The notes beneath the pieces are model-generated. The model ran no database searches. It had not been told where the DNA came from and saw only the letters and a program-made list of their open reading frames with translations. This document shows, piece after piece, positions 22,350 through 33,246 of a stretch of DNA of 64,000 nucleotides; the stretch's first letter is position 1, and every line of letters starts with the position of its first letter. The stretch covers positions 35,103,080 to 35,167,079 of the forward strand of contig OX104115.1 in assembly GCA_944474755.1 (NCBI GenBank), given 5' to 3'. The translations under genes were made by a program, and so were the position numbers. This stretch comes from Limnoperna fortunei (lineage: Eukaryota > Mollusca > Bivalvia > Mytilida > Modiolidae).

Positions 22350-24662
22350 TTATTCACTGTCCATATCAATGACTGCCATGTTAATTGACGCCAACTCCTC
22401 CTTGTTTTGGTAATCATGAACAGTTAAACTGTCACAAATGTTTGTCCTATCTAAGTATTTCTTCAGAAGATTGGCGTGGAAAGTTTTGATCTTACCATTA
22501 ACACTGACTTTATAATCGACCTGACCTACTTTTCCTACAACGTCAAATGGACCTTTCCACTGCATCAGCAATTTGTTATTATCAGTTGGTAATAATATAA
22601 GTACCCTATCACCTACCTTCATATTCCTTTCCTTAGCAGAACTGTCATAGTAAATTTTATGTTTCTTAGAAGCCTTTTCCAGATTATTCCTAGCCAATTC
22701 ACATGTAGATTCTAGTCTCTCCTTTAGATCAATAACATACTGATAAGTAGTTTTTACCTCTGTATCAATAGATTCTTTTGTCCACAGCTCCTTCAGTATA
22801 GACATCGGACCTCTTATAGACCTACCATAGACAAGTTCAAATGGTGAAAATTTTAAGCTTTCTTGGGGAACCTCCCTATAAGCGAACAATAACGCATTTA
22901 AGTACCTATCCCAATCTTTTGGACGCTCATTACACATGCGTTTTAACATTTGTTTTAAACTGCCATTAAAGCGTTCTACCAAACCATTACACATTGGGTG
23001 ATATACAGTTGTTGTCAGTTGTTTCAATGATATGAGGCGACAAACTTCATTCATGAGTGCTGATGTAAACTGACTACCCATATCAGTAAGCATTTCCTGC
23101 GGAACCCCTACTCTGCAAAATATATCTACTAGAGCTTCTGCAACCCTTTCCGTTTCAATACCCTTTAAAGCTATAGCCTCTGGGTATCTGGTGGCATAGT
23201 CAACAAGAGTCAAAATGTATCTATTTCCTTTATCAGTTACCGGGTGAAGAGGACCAATCAAGTCAACAGCTACCCGCTTGAATGGTTCATCAATCAGGGG
23301 CATGTTTTGAAGAGGAACTCTGCCAATTCTACCCTTCGGTATAGTTTTTTGACAAATATCACACGATTGGCAAAACCTTTTAACATCTGATGTAATTCCT
23401 GGCCAATAAAAAGACGTAAGTATTCTGTCCAAGGTACGCTGCGTACCCATATGTCCTGACATAATTGACTCATGAGCAAGTTTCATAACCCTTTCACGAT
23501 AAGGCTCAGGAACTACCAACTGGCAAAAGACTTTACCGTTCCCTACTGAAGTTGATATAAACTTTCTATAAATAAGATCATTTTTCACCGTCCATGTTAC
23601 TTTGCAATTATGACGGACAATTGTATCTCCAGACTGTACCAGGGTTCTCACTTTAGCTAATGATGGATCATTGATTTGTGCTTCGACAATCTCTTTTGGA
23701 CTAACTTCACTTGTAATAATATCCTGTACTCTTAACTGGGAATATGGTTTACCTTTATTCTTAATTTGTTGTCTGGTTTCAACAGCACTCACTGACCTCC
23801 AATTAGGATCAGGGTTACCTGGTTCCTTTACATTTGGTACATTACCAATGATCAAATCATAAACAGGTGTTGCCATACACCACGCATCGTACTCTCCTTT
23901 CAAATAAGGACTGTCTATAAATATATGTGCAACAGGGGCTTCTATTTTAGACCCATCAGCTAGTAAACATACCTGTACGGAACCTAATAGACAATCATCA
24001 TTAACTATACTTCTCTTTACAACGATACCACTGCATCCGGTGTCTCTCAATACTGTAACTGGTCTACCATTTACCAATCCTGGCGACACGGGCATACTTA
24101 CAGTAGACATATTCTGGCATGACGATGAAAGAGTAGTATTTGTGCTGGGGAACGTATTAACAAAAGACTGACATGGCACAGTACAGGCGTTACAAACATT
24201 AGTACGATTTGAATCTTCACTTTCCTTACCGTAAAACTTCGACTTACTACGTGGTGATCTCATATCCGCCGTCACAGTACTTACCTTATTTGTATTGGAT
24301 TTAACACGACAATCCGATGCGATATGCCCTTGTTTCCCGCATTTGAAACATTTTCTGTCACTTACTGGAACAAAAGGGTTACGTTCAACTGGTTTACTCA
24401 ATTGATTTTTTTGAGGTTTATCAGGGTGTCGATAATTACTAGAGTTATTTCCTGACTGAACTGGTTTACCCTTGTTAAGAAGAGCACTTGCGCTTAAAAA
24501 TCGTGCTTCTCTATATTGGTCAGCCAATGATGCCATTTTGTCTAAAGAAGACGGAATTCGTTCCTTAAGAAACAACAACAAATCTTTTGAACAAACATGC
24601 ATAAATTGATCCCGTAGTATCAAGTCAAAAAGTCCGTCAAATGACATCTCGGTTTTAGACAT
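22350..24662 (-). CDS. Retrotransposon capsid end, nucleocapsid, protease and integrase
   Basis: A 770-residue frame from ATG at 24662. Residues 1-60 look like the C-terminal part of capsid. A CCHC zinc knuckle is at 105-118 (CFKCGKQGHIASDC). The aspartic protease active site is RDTGCS (D207-G209) with a later LIIGN. The integrase zinc-binding site is H397, H404, C434, C437 (SGHMGTQRTLDRIL, SCDICQK). Catalytic D467, D527 and E563 have exactly 35 residues between the last two (DD35E). A GPY/F-type module (WKGPFDVVGKVG) is near 702-713. There is no reverse transcriptase between protease and integrase. The upstream gag frame is in register and separated only by the TGA at 24669-24671, so this is probably part of one polyprotein rather than an independent gene. 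Confidence 0.93.
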   Translation of the reverse strand: MSKTEMSFDGLFDLILRDQFMHVCSKDLLLFLKERIPSSLDKMASLADQYREARFLSASALLNKGKPVQSGNNSSNYRHPDKPQKNQLSKPVERNPFVPVSDRKCFKCGKQGHIASDCRVKSNTNKVSTVTADMRSPRSKSKFYGKESEDSNRTNVCNACTVPCQSFVNTFPSTNTTLSSSCQNMSTVSMPVSPGLVNGRPVTVLRDTGCSGIVVKRSIVNDDCLLGSVQVCLLADGSKIEAPVAHIFIDSPYLKGEYDAWCMATPVYDLIIGNVPNVKEPGNPDPNWRSVSAVETRQQIKNKGKPYSQLRVQDIITSEVSPKEIVEAQINDPSLAKVRTLVQSGDTIVRHNCKVTWTVKNDLIYRKFISTSVGNGKVFCQLVVPEPYRERVMKLAHESIMSGHMGTQRTLDRILTSFYWPGITSDVKRFCQSCDICQKTIPKGRIGRVPLQNMPLIDEPFKRVAVDLIGPLHPVTDKGNRYILTLVDYATRYPEAIALKGIETERVAEALVDIFCRVGVPQEMLTDMGSQFTSALMNEVCRLISLKQLTTTVYHPMCNGLVERFNGSLKQMLKRMCNERPKDWDRYLNALLFAYREVPQESLKFSPFELVYGRSIRGPMSILKELWTKESIDTEVKTTYQYVIDLKERLESTCELARNNLEKASKKHKIYYDSSAKERNMKVGDRVLILLPTDNNKLLMQWKGPFDVVGKVGQVDYKVSVNGKIKTFHANLLKKYLDRTNICDSLTVHDYQNKEELASINMAVIDMDSE

Positions 24663-24668
24663 TTCAAT

Positions 24669-25295
24669 TCATCTTTTGAAATAACTATTCAACCGGACAG
24701 AAAATTGAACAAAAGTTTCACCTATTTCAGGCCTACAACTAAGGAATTTACGTTTGAAACCATCTTCCGTTAAATCGTACCGTTTCAAAAGAGCATCCTT
24801 TAATGCTTCATAATCGAGAGCTTTATCGGCAGGCATTAATGCATAAACGTCTAAAGCTTTGCCTCTCAATAAGGCGCTTAGGTTGGTTGCCCATTCTGAG
24901 TTTTTCCATTTTTGCGAAATGGCATACCGTTCGAAGCGTCGGAGGTAACTATCCATGTCATCTTTTCCGTCTTCGATTTTAGGTGCGCGTGGAGCACTGG
25001 TATTATCGGAAAAAGAAACTTCGGATCTTGGACTTAACAGCGACTGCTTTTCCAACATTTCAATCTTTTGCATATGTGCGATTTCCTGCAATTTTATTTC
25101 GTGTACTAACCTTTCCTTTTCAAACTGAGCTTTTTCAATTTCTAAGTTATACTCACGTTCCTCTTTTTCTTTCTGACGTGCTGCTAATCTTTCATCACGC
25201 TGAATAGCTTGTTGTTCTCTAACAAATTGTCTTAATTCCTCATCCTTGTAACCCAGGGATACCCCATATTCTCTCAACTCTAACAATTTGTCCAT
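24669..25295 (-). CDS. Retrotransposon Gag, N-terminal and capsid part, ended by in-frame TGA
   Basis: 208 residues from the first ATG (MDKLLELREYG) at 25295. It has a long charged helical/coiled-coil stretch (about residues 25-90, rich in E, K and Q), then a retrotransposon capsid region (DSYLRRFERYA, WATNLSALLRGKALDVYA, FKRKFLSCRPEIGETF). The frame stops at TGA just after SYFKR, inside the capsid fold, where related Gag proteins usually have a conserved aromatic residue. It then continues in the same frame at 24662. Either this copy has a nonsense mutation or the stop is read through. Confidence 0.88.
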   Translation of the reverse strand: MDKLLELREYGVSLGYKDEELRQFVREQQAIQRDERLAARQKEKEEREYNLEIEKAQFEKERLVHEIKLQEIAHMQKIEMLEKQSLLSPRSEVSFSDNTSAPRAPKIEDGKDDMDSYLRRFERYAISQKWKNSEWATNLSALLRGKALDVYALMPADKALDYEALKDALLKRYDLTEDGFKRKFLSCRPEIGETFVQFSVRLNSYFKR

Positions 25296-25725
25296 AGTGA
25301 ACAATAAACTAGTAAATTGTACCAATAAATTACCAGCTACTCCACCCAAAAGCCTCAATAAAACAGACCGTGATCTCTCCCGGTACACTATTCAAATACA
25401 CCTTAATACCAATACTATATCAAAACATTCCATACTCACAGTTCAAACACATAACGCCGAAGAGAAAACACACCAATCCACTGGGGCAAGACACAGCTCT
25501 GCACTGACAAATCAAACTTCACAGTCCCAAATACTCAATCTTTGATGCAACTTCTGAAATTATACAGCATATGGTGACGTTTGAATTGTTATAAATAAGA
25601 TAAACAGAAATACCAGATATGACAGTAATCTGTATTGTTTTACAATTTTTTTTAAATCCTTTAACAAATGTATTTAGCTACATATATTGTTCATGTATAA
25701 CAGTGTGCTTCCCTAGCCATTTAGT

Positions 25726-25743
25726 ATCCCACTTCTGACACCA
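25726..25743 (-). promoter_or_regulatory. Primer-binding site, probably tRNA-Leu
   Basis: The minus strand reads TGGTGTCAGAAGTGGGAT two bases inside the 5' LTR. It begins with TGG, complementary to the CCA end of a tRNA. The rest resembles the complement of a leucine tRNA acceptor/T-arm (…CCCACTCCTGACA-type); the amino acid is from memory and unverified. Confidence 0.7.
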
Positions 25744-25745
25744 TT

Positions 25746-26858
25746 TGTCACGGACGGACGAGTGATGGCTACTAGAAGCACACAAATAAGTCACAAATGT
25801 CAACAAATATAACAATTTAATTAACTATATACATATACATATATAAACGTAAAACATAATAACCTAAAAGTGAGAATTTTTTTACAATAGATAATTTAAA
25901 GATCGTAAAGTCCAAAGTTCCAAAATAAATGTTCATTAACTAATACTTCCAGGAAGAATTCCGTAGGTACAAGATTTACACTGTCACTTCGTTGTTTCTA
26001 CTGGTATTACATTTCCATGTACTGCAACAAACGGTTACTCGAACACTACACTGTAACAACACACCACAACATATACCACGTACTGTACACCCACAGCAAT
26101 TACATACTACTGGCTATTACTGCATGGGACCTAGTAAAATACCATACTACCTAATAATAATGCGTTCACTACTAATTACGTAAACTCCGCTAAATACTTA
26201 TTTGCGCATTTGTCTATATATATACTACATATATGTACTTCTAAAATATTACAAGAGGTTATACTACTACTTCGGTCGTGTTAATTACATCTATTACGAA
26301 AATGAATTAAACACAATAATACACAACGTATGACACTGTAAATTAACAGTTTAGTATGTCGCACTAACAAAATACACCGCTTGACGAGAACATATACTTT
26401 ACTATACTATAGTTGACAAGGAATGCCAGCGTTTTCATGTACAACATTATAAAGTAACGATACAAAATATCTTGAATTGCTCTTAAACGATAATTAAACC
26501 AAATAAAGTGAAAATGCAATTTACGTAAATGTTGCCGCAAAAACTGAATATTTTAGCACATTTAATATTAATAAAATATTAAACAAAACTGTTACTTACC
26601 CCAGCAGACCGGTGAGCTCCCAACAGCGCCACGTGCAAGAACTATGTACACAATTTACAAATGTGCATGCTTTCTCTGAAGCACTCGACTCGAAAGTGAT
26701 TTAAATAGTGCACAGGTAAGACCAGGTAAATTTAATCATGTGATTTCAATGAGGCTCACTATAGGTCATTTAAATATCATACCGGGGTAGCAACGGGTAA
26801 TAAATTAATACATTTACAAATATAAAAGAAATGTATAAAACAGACGTTGTCCGTGACA
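25746..26858 (-). repeat. Right LTR (5' LTR of the element)
   Basis: 1113 bp with the same TGTCACGGAC/GTCCGTGACA ends as the left LTR. It would hold the element promoter, directing transcription leftward through gag-pol and toward gene 2 antisense. Confidence 0.95.
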
Positions 26859-26863
26859 TAGAT
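26859..26863 (+). repeat. Target-site duplication, right copy (TAGAT)
   Basis: Directly follows the right LTR and matches 19591-19595 exactly. Confidence 0.9.
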
Positions 26864-27519
26864 GAACGGTCTTGATTGTCTTATGCTTTATGACCTCAGC
26901 AAATGTAACAAAATGCGTTTAAATGTGATACATTTCAACAAAACAAATACAGATATTTGCAACCGTTAAATTGTATAAACATGTAAGAGCTACCTCCAAA
27001 ATATATTGTAAAATAACTCACTTGTTTAAATTGTTATTTCCTTCATTTTATTAAGTTTTGAGTAATTGAAATATTAAAAGTCTCATTTATACCGATGCTT
27101 TTTTATATAACTGTAATGTTACAAACTGGCGATAAAAATATACATTTTGACCCGGAAACGATCCCTGTAACAAAAAGTCGATTTACCTTTTACGTTGGAG
27201 CATTACACATAATTGTTTGTTTGTCGTGGATTTCACGCCACATTCAGCGATTTTTTTCTTCCAGTCTTTGCATTCAACTGTAACAATGCTACTCGTTTTG
27301 GCTTTTGATTCTACTTGACTAAATCTTACAGTTTATACTTCAATTATTCAAACGGCTTTTTCCATCTATTTCTTATACCATATCATTTACTATCAAGAAA
27401 ACACAATAGTCAGGACTTAATCATTCTAAAAGAAAATGTCTAACTTCGCTTATCTAACATAAATAAAAATTAGTTCAACATAACCTTTTCTTAAATATAT
27501 ATTTAAATTTATTTTATAC

Positions 27520-28450
27520 TCACTCAAAAAAGAAATGCAACATCGTTTAAATTTTATTCAAATCATTTTGTGTGCGGACAAATAACCTATAAATATTCAA
27601 TTATAAATACACAACATCATAGTTACACCTTAATTAAATGTTTCCAGGCAGAAACATTTAAGTTCATCCACACGACTTGGTCGAAATCTGTAACACACTA
27701 TGAATTACGCATTGCTAAAAGCAGGGTCGCCTTTCACGTGCAAATCATGAATATTTTTTTTAACTCAGACAATCGTTATAAATTCCCGCTATTTCTTTTC
27801 TTGACTGCATTAGTTAAATAAAATTTTGATGAGGTGACGCGTAAAACTGTGTTGTAGAAAGAGAAAATTATGGCGGAGGCAGTGTTATGATCTCTTACGC
27901 CAGGAACACACATCTTATACATATCCAAGGCAATCTTAACGCTGTTAGGTATAGAGAAGAAATTATACGGCCGCATTTATTGCACGTAATAGACATTCAA
28001 AGAGAAATTTATTTTTCAACACGACAATGCCCGACAACATACAGCACGTGTAACAGTAGACTTGTTTAGAGCAACAGAATGTCAATGTGATTCGTTGGCC
28101 ATCATGATCTTCGGATCTTAACCCAATTGAACATCTGTGGGATGAACTTGATCGGGGCTTGCGCCAAAGACAACAACCGCCGCAAAATCTGCAGCAATAA
28201 GAGCACTTCGTTATGAGGGGCAAATTATATAGCGTGTTCTTACTCTACGTTTAATTGAATCCATGCAAGGAAGTGTACAGGCTGTGTTGCAAGCAAATGG
28301 TTGGTACAGCAGATACTGACATTTGTTGTGTGATTTATTAACAATATGCGACAAAATGTTATATTCCTTGGTAAAAGAACTCACGAACAAGAAGTGTGCC
28401 AATTTTTACATTTACATTTCATTACATTTTTGTATGTTTCTTTTTTGAGC
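27520..28450 (+). mobile_element. Decayed Tc1-like DNA transposon
   Basis: Left end ACTCACTCAAAAAAGAAA and right end (complement) TTGCTCAAAAAAGAAAC form the terminal inverted repeats. Between them, transposase pieces read in three frames on the plus strand. GSVMISYARN and IQGNLNAVRYREEIIRPHLL are near 27880-27985, FQHDNARQHTARV near 28014-28052, and SSDLNPIEHLWDEL with PPQNLQ near 28110-28195. These match the Tc1 family DDE core and its NPIE(H/N)LW block. Frameshifts and stops between the pieces show it is dead. Confidence 0.88.
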
Positions 28451-31400
28451 AAGAAGATGTTAACAAAGACCAGAGCAAAATATAAGTGACAAGTAGGTCC
28501 AGCTGCGTTCAATAAGTGCAACGTATGTGTTTTCTACAGGATCTTATTTCAGTCATTATTATATACAAATATATATTTCAATCAATAAACAACTTAGGTC
28601 CAATTCAAATTAATTTTGCTTAAACCAATTTTTACTGACGGTTTTCTTTAAACCCACATGACGTGTTTTGTCTCTGTAATATTTCTATAGGACCAAAATT
28701 TTAGAGAATCTTTGGTTCCGACCATCATATTTTACTAAAGTGTGACTATTTTTTCTATCGTTTTTCTTTTTAGATTTTCTTGAATAAAACTCCTGATTTA
28801 TGTATTTCAACTTGATTAGTGCTCTTGTTTATGTGAAATACATTGTTTGAAAAAGGTCGCTTCTGCGTGTCTAAAATTGTGCAAGTTTTGTTTTAAATTG
28901 TGCTGGTTGTGACATGTTTTATATGTATGTATTGTTACAACAAAATGTTGCAATTTAATCTCTTTAACTAGTTCAACCACGCCATATAATATTTATGTAA
29001 CTTTACTAACCAGTAGCAGGTGTCCTCCTAAATGTCTATTTGTTTTTAATGAAATCAAATCACCCAATTAAACCTTGCTTCTCTTAGATTGGAAATCGAG
29101 TTAGCTCTAACTCAACAAATAATATGTTTTGCAGTTTGTGAATAATTTTCATTCTGTTGAAATATATTAATTACATATAACTGACAGATATGTGTTTACC
29201 CTTAGGCAAACGTATGCTATACAGGATTTGCAAAGAAAGTGATAGCTGAAGTTTGCCACGCGTAATATAGGAGGGCAGGATGTTAATGGTTGAAAGATAA
29301 CCTTTATCTGCAACCTAAATTTCTTTAACAGATGAAAGGGTTTGATTTGTAATACACCAGGTAAGCCCTAAATTCATATAGACCAGCGGTCGTATAAGCC
29401 CAAATCAACGGCTGGTTATGTCAAACCCTATACCGAGTCGTAATGCTGCAAAAACGGTAAAGTGTATCCAGGTTAGATAAAGTTATACTGTTCCGTTATG
29501 TTCATGCTAGAAGGCAATGGTTTTGTGAGCGCACTTCTCTGTGTATAACATACCTAAAACACCTCTTTTTTCATGCATGACATTCTAAGAATTTAAGTAC
29601 TGCCTATGTTGGCGAGTGACATAAGTAGTGAACGTATTCTTTATTCGCATTGGCGGAAAAATAAACATTCAATCCAACACTACCAACAAGAAAAAAACTT
29701 TAATCCAAATGAAGTTTATGTCGATGTTTAAACATTCTCTAAATTTATCGAGCTAAGCAGCTCAGATTCAACAAAACTTCCAGTAACTCTGAACTTTTTA
29801 ATAAAATAGTCAAATTTAATGCTCGTTGCGTTAAAAGATGACCAATGTAAAATCTAGCAGTTTACCTGTAATTAGCTATTGACAGACACACAATCTATTG
29901 AAAGTAATTTTTAATATTGCAATAATTTTCCTTCAACATCGAACACACTTATCTTCCATCTACAATGAACATTAAATCCAGCTCAGAGATTATTCGATAA
30001 TAATAAATACATATGTTATTGAGAATTGAGATTCACCTAACCTTAAGATTCATCTCAAAGATAATAAACTTGTAACTAATAAAGCTGGATATAAATTTAC
30101 AAAGAAATCAAAAACCAGTATTTAACTAACCGTGCTATTGATGGAATATTTGATTCAATTAAAATGTTTCTAAACTCATTATTGTAGTTGTTGATGACAC
30201 AATTAACAATAAATTTTTTAAATATCTCAATATGCCATGCATTGATGACTATAGGGAACTATTAATGGTGGTAATGAGGCTTAACGACGACTCATCAAAC
30301 ATACAATTAAATAATTATTTCCTAACGAAACAAACAAGGTGTAACTTTGGTAAATAATTATACGCTATGAATACCGTTTGGAATATGTTTCGTAAATTAA
30401 AGGTAAGAACAGAAAAACAACTGTCTTTTTAAAAGAGTGAGCAAACCTTTTCACATAAGAGTCAGATATATAAATAAAATTGATTGGAACTTTTACGAAA
30501 CACAGTAGTTTTAATGACTCAAAATAAAAAGAATAAAAAAATATAGAAGATAATGAAAAACCTTTTGTTTATAGAACTCATATATTTGATAAATAACTCA
30601 CACGATAAATCATATGATGCAGAGGATATTCATTACTACTCAAATGCCTGCCACAGTCTTCTGTCCTGTGTCTTCTTAACATTATTCAGGTGACTTACAT
30701 TTTTATTTACCAAAATGACCACCGGTGTGCCTACTAAAACTAGGAAGGTCACTAGGAAACGTCACATGGCCTACAACCTAAAAAGCTGTGTCTGAAAAGC
30801 AACACGGATAATCACTGATTTGCCTCGTCTAGATTTTAAGTTCCTCTCAACATACAGTGCGGATTTAGACACGGTAGATAACATTTGGTGCTTTTCGAAG
30901 TACAGATACATTCAAGAGGCATTTAGGAAACTCGTGTGTCTTTCTGTTTATATTTTTTAATATGGAGTTGGGTAGAAATGAAGACATAACCTTAAAAAAA
31001 CATAATTTTATCTGATCAAAATATCATTGTCCGAGTTAATCCCCTATTGTTCAACTCATTTATGCTTGTTTTATATATAGTGTTCCGATCCAAGTCATAC
31101 GGCAAAATCCTTGACGTAGTACACCATTATTATTGCTTTTTCGGATAAGTGTTACATTATTTGTTTCGGTTCGGCGACATGTCTTCTGACGTTTGAAAAT
31201 TTAAAAAAAATAAATACAAAATATCAATTTCTAAATCATTGACGACTGTGGATAAATGGTTGTCTTTATCTGCATTCCTATTTATGTGTGATATATGGAA
31301 TTAAAAGACGAAATTGTTAACTGTCTAACGATTGTCTGCATTGTCTGTAAAATATTTACATGTTGTGGAGACTATTTCGTTTAACCAGTTGTATACCAAA

Positions 31401-31855
31401 ACGACACATTATTCTATTTTAAATAATAAGCCGCCGACGGAATGTGCCTAATGCAACAGTCCCTATTCCATCAAACATGTCTTAATGGACTGTATGTGTT
31501 GACGCAGAGCACATTTTTATGTGGTGGATATGTATAATAAAGTATATATTGCTGTCACTGGAGATATAACTTTAGAGTATTATAAAATAATTTAATTTAT
31601 AACAGAATCGTACTGTCAACACTATACACCATAATTATTTAAGATCCATTTTATCTGTTTATATGTCTATACTATTGTATGACATATTTATAAGTCTATA
31701 ATGAGATATACATGTTTATTATATAGTTATATTTTTCCCCATTGTATTTCATATAGCAATAAAGTGCAGTATATTTTCTTATTTTACACTGAATCTCGGT
31801 CTTTTATGTTATTTCCGGGAAAAGTACAGATGTGTTCCGCACATCGGCTTTTATA

Positions 31856-31952
31856 GCGAGCACAGCTCGCTGCGGGGCAGCAAAGCTTCCCGCGAAGAGC
31901 GGTAAGCTCTACGGCAATTACGTGTCACGTAATCAAAATGAAATCACGTGAT
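31856..31952. repeat. Cluster of short perfect palindromes in a GC-rich island
   Basis: In order: GCGAGC-aca-GCTCGC (31856-31870), a GCGGG/CCCGC pair around CAGCAAAGCTT, AGAGC-ggtaa-GCTCT (31896-31910), ATTACGTG-t-CACGTAAT (31917-31933) and ATCACGTGAT (31943-31952). Base composition is clearly unlike the flanks. It could be a fragment of a repeat family or structured RNA; no identity is assigned. Confidence 0.7.
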
Positions 31953-32042
31953 CAAAATCTGCTTAATGCTGATATTGATTTTTTTTGTCCGGAAGTTGAT
32001 ATCGTCAAAAACTGGAACAAAGTGAATGAAGAAGCACTAAAT

Positions 32043-32150
32043 TGCAGGTTGCAGGTTCGAGTCTCACTGTGGTCAGGATGTACGCAATTCCGATCCTAAT
32101 AATTAAGAATTGCCAGTTGTAATACTTTAGGTCGAGGGTTTTCTTCAGTT
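32043..32150 (+). repeat. SINE fragment with B-box-like motif
   Basis: GCAGGTTCGAGTCTCACTGT followed by GATCCTAATAATTAAGAATT and AGGTCGAGGGTTTTCTTCAG follows the order of the SINE copies at 2983 and 51870, in the plus orientation. Head and tail are not seen. Confidence 0.5.
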
Positions 32151-33169
32151 AAAACAAAGAAAGAGATCACAGATATTACGCTTCCATTAACAAATTTTAA
32201 CTACTGTTTAGTTTTGATTACTCCTAAGCAATATGCCTTTTCTTAAAATTCTTTTACCTTCAATTCCTCGGCAGATGACAGATGATAGATTAAAAGCAAA
32301 TACGAATAAACCATTTGTCTATATTTTTATCGTTTATATATGTATCTGATTGTTATCAATATATTTTAGATAGTTTACGAAAATGTTGATTGTAGTTCTG
32401 AAACAACACCATAAATATGATATTTAAAAAAATCTCTAATGTACATAGCATATAATCTTTGTTAATACCTTTTTTGTTTCTTCTATGATGATATTTATGT
32501 ATATCAATATGATTTTGAACACATTTTAAAATATGTTTGCACATCGAACAGTCAACTTATTTTCTTGTTGTTTTAGCTTGTTTATCCCAAATCTTCTCCC
32601 TTATTCCACCTATAAATAGAGAGAAGTAGAGTCATCAAAAACTATAAGGTATTCAGACTAAACTAAATGATAAAAATGCGGACCAACTTCTTCAGTCTGT
32701 CTCAATCGATGATCAAATATGTGGGGTTTTAATGTATTGTTTCAAATCCTGTGTATAGTTATCGAATCGCTATTGTCAAAATGTTAACTGATTTGTTGAC
32801 AATGTCTTATTCTTGTTGAATCCCTGAACATTGATGGCAGGCAATGATGTAATTGAATATTTTCAGAGGCCTATTGGATTGAAGGTTTAGGAGAATCAAT
32901 ATCTTCAGCATGGATCAAAATATCAAATATGTCAAAATATAATACAAGGAAGCTACATATTAGGAAAATGCAAAGCTTATCTGTAACTACGACTTTTGCA
33001 TTCGCATTATATATAGCACCGTAAAAAGACCGTTCTTATCCATGTCCATTAGTTCATAAAATGACTTAACTGATATTCATAATTTGTTATTGTGTTTTTA
33101 TGTGCTGAATTAATGTGAAATGTAGCTCACACAATGATTCAAACAATTTAACATGAAATAATACACATA

Positions 33170-33246
33170 GACTGTAAATACACGAGAGAATCAATTACCA
33201 GGATAACATAAGATAATATTTGAATCGGCTTTTATACTGTACAGAT
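33170..33246 (+). promoter_or_regulatory. Conserved promoter-proximal block of gene 3
   Basis: GTAAATACACGAGAGAATCA and CTTTTATACTGTACAGATATG align with the same region before gene 2, ending at the ATG. The function is inferred from conservation between paralogues in an otherwise diverged flank. Confidence 0.5.

Larger units (their letters stand above)
19596..26858 (-). mobile_element. Complete Ty3/gypsy-type LTR retrotransposon with Gmr1-like order (Gag-PR-INT-RT-RH)
   Basis: A 7.26-kb element read on the minus strand. Order from its 5' end: 5' LTR (25746-26858), primer-binding site, gag, zinc knuckle, protease, integrase, reverse transcriptase, RNase H, polypurine tract and 3' LTR (19596-20712). 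The LTRs differ by about seven substitutions and two small indels over about 1.1 kb, and the 5-bp target duplication is intact, so the insertion is recent. Integrase precedes reverse transcriptase, the reverse of ordinary Ty3/gypsy elements and the arrangement known for the Gmr1 group. One reading frame runs through the whole gag-pol region but is broken by an in-frame TGA (24669-24671) and an in-frame TAA (22350-22352). It inserted 193 bp past the gene 2 stop codon, antisense to the channel genes. No envelope-like gene is seen. Confidence 0.95.
26864..33246. other. Intergenic region between the LTR element and gene 3
   Basis: No channel exon or other intact gene was seen. It holds a decayed Tc1-like transposon (27520-28450), a GC-rich palindrome cluster (31856-31952), a SINE fragment (32043-32150) and the gene 3 promoter block. 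Parts of 30600-30950 and 32850-33200 are diverged paralogues of the gene 2 5' flank. The stretch 28450-30600 shows nothing recognisable beyond AT-rich sequence. Confidence 0.6.
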
